Assembly (NCBI RefSeq): GCF_003993775.1 | Contig: NZ_RJRZ01000002.1 | Location: 124,001 to 188,000 of the forward strand | From: Frigidibacter oleivorans | GTDB taxonomy: Bacteria > Pseudomonadota > Alphaproteobacteria > Rhodobacterales > Rhodobacteraceae | Length of the DNA: 64,000 bases | Reading direction: 5' to 3' | Position numbers and translations under genes: made by a program | The notes under the pieces: generated by a model | The model's database searches: none | Seen by the model: only the letters and a program-made list of their open reading frames with translations | What the model was told of the DNA's origin: nothing | In this document: positions 63,362 to 64,000 of the stretch, piece by piece | Layout: each line of letters begins with the position of its first letter | How positions within the stretch are numbered: the first letter of the stretch is position 1

Positions 63362-64000
63362 TCCTGACGGTCGAGCGGCTGGGGCACCGGGGCGATGGCA
63401 TCGCCCAGGGACCGGACGGGCCGGTGCGGGTGGCGATGGCGCTGCCCGGCGAGGTGGTGGAGGGCGAGCCCGAGGCGGGCCGCATCGCCGCGCCGCGCAT
63501 CCTGACGCCCTCGCCCGACCGGGTGCGCGCGCCCTGCGCCCATTTCCGCGCCTGCGGCGGCTGTTCGCTGCAACATGCCTCGGATCCCTTCGTCGCCGGC
63601 TGGAAGGCACAGGCGGTGCTGTCGGCCCTGTCCGCGCGCGGCATCGCGGCCGAGGTGGCGGCGGTCCGGACCTCGCCCCCCCGGTCGCGGCGGCGGGCGG
63701 TGCTGGCCGGGCGGCGGACGAAGAAGGGCGTGACCCTGGGCTTTCACGCCCGAGCCTCCGACACGGTGGTCGAGATCGCGGATTGCCACCTGCTGCACCC
63801 GGCGCTGATGGCGGCGCTGCCGGTGCTGCGCGCCGTGGTGGCGGCGGGGGCCAGCCGCAAGGGCGGGCTGGACCTGACCGTGACGCACAGCAGCGGGGGC
63901 ATCGACCTTGCGGTGGCGGGCGGCAAGCCGATGGACGCGGGCCTGTTCCAGACGCTCGCCGCGCTGGCCGAGGGCGCCGACCTTGCCCGCCTGACCTGGG
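63358..64000 (+). CDS. RlmD/TrmA-family RNA methyltransferase, cut by window edge
   Basis: The first 214 codons of a class I SAM-dependent RNA methyltransferase of the TrmA/RlmC/RlmD group. It starts with GTG overlapping the ABC stop (GTGA). The N-terminal TRAM-like segment is VERLGHRGDGIAQGPDGPVR. The Fe-S cluster motif follows as CAHFRACGGCSLQH plus a fourth Cys in VEIADCHLL (Cys63, 69, 72 and near 146). The SAM domain lies outside the window. Family members methylate U747 or U1939 of 23S rRNA, or U54 of tRNA; which one cannot be decided from the N-terminus. Confidence 0.82.
   Translation, partial: MILTVERLGHRGDGIAQGPDGPVRVAMALPGEVVEGEPEAGRIAAPRILTPSPDRVRAPCAHFRACGGCSLQHASDPFVAGWKAQAVLSALSARGIAAEVAAVRTSPPRSRRRAVLAGRRTKKGVTLGFHARASDTVVEIADCHLLHPALMAALPVLRAVVAAGASRKGGLDLTVTHSSGGIDLAVAGGKPMDAGLFQTLAALAEGADLARLTW

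Overview
The window is a GC-rich, densely packed chromosomal segment of an alphaproteobacterium, most likely a Paracoccus- or Rhodobacter-like member of the Rhodobacterales. The evidence is gene content and order: a PhyR/NepR/EcfG stress locus, a maf-oriC-hemJ-rho-mnmE-mnmG-rsmG-parA-parB origin region, perfect TGTTTCACGTGAAACA parS sites, rph/hrcA divergence, a CioAB-type quinol oxidase, and an intergenic repeat of a kind I associate with Rhodobacteraceae. I saw no rRNA, tRNA, CRISPR array, transposase or prophage.

Layout. 1-2 kb: a BrnT/BrnA toxin-antitoxin pair divergent from hslU. 2-13 kb: envelope genes (lipoprotein hydrolase, Smr protein, Tim44-like protein, FxsA, SecB, TamA, TamB, a two-domain PRC-barrel protein). 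13-18.4 kb: the general stress response, with sensor kinase, sigma factor EcfG and the small anti-sigma NepR in one leftward operon, PhyR divergent, then Dps, DUF1328, DUF883 and YqjE-like genes. The intergenic regions carry GGAAC-N16-CGTT-type promoters. 18.4-21 kb: a YihY-type membrane protein and an isolated xylulokinase. 21-23.8 kb: leftward maf-aroE-coaE-dnaQ. 23.8-24.25 kb: the probable replication origin. 24.25-31.6 kb: rightward hemJ, rho, mnmE, mnmG, rsmG, parA, parB with two parS sites inside coding sequence. 31.6-35 kb: leftward rph-rdgB-ridA-hemW-DUF454. 35-39.7 kb: hrcA-grpE and mutS. 39.8-46.3 kb: ribokinase-like and sulfotransferase-like genes, an SCP2 protein, Ada, CioAB with a 34-residue DUF2474 subunit, and SodC. 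46.3-51.3 kb: dadA, an uncharacterised two-gene membrane/ClpP-fold operon, and argG. 51.5-56.6 kb: an HWE histidine kinase, ilvA, an Hpt protein divergent from a receiver-PP2C phosphatase, and a Nudix hydrolase. 56.8-64 kb: hslO, CoA Nudix hydrolase, CCA-adding enzyme, two tandem ABC exporters and a truncated RNA methyltransferase.

Functionally the window combines chromosome replication and segregation (oriC, DnaQ, ParABS) with stress adaptation (PhyR/NepR/EcfG, Dps, HslU, HrcA/GrpE, Hsp33, Ada, MutS, SodC). The least explained items are the 4-TM/ClpP-fold operon at 47.8-49.9 kb, the Hpt/receiver-PP2C pair, the BrnT frame with no stop codon before the window edge, the three 99-residue repeats in TamB, and the DUF2474 gene lying wholly inside the antisense 3' end of ada.
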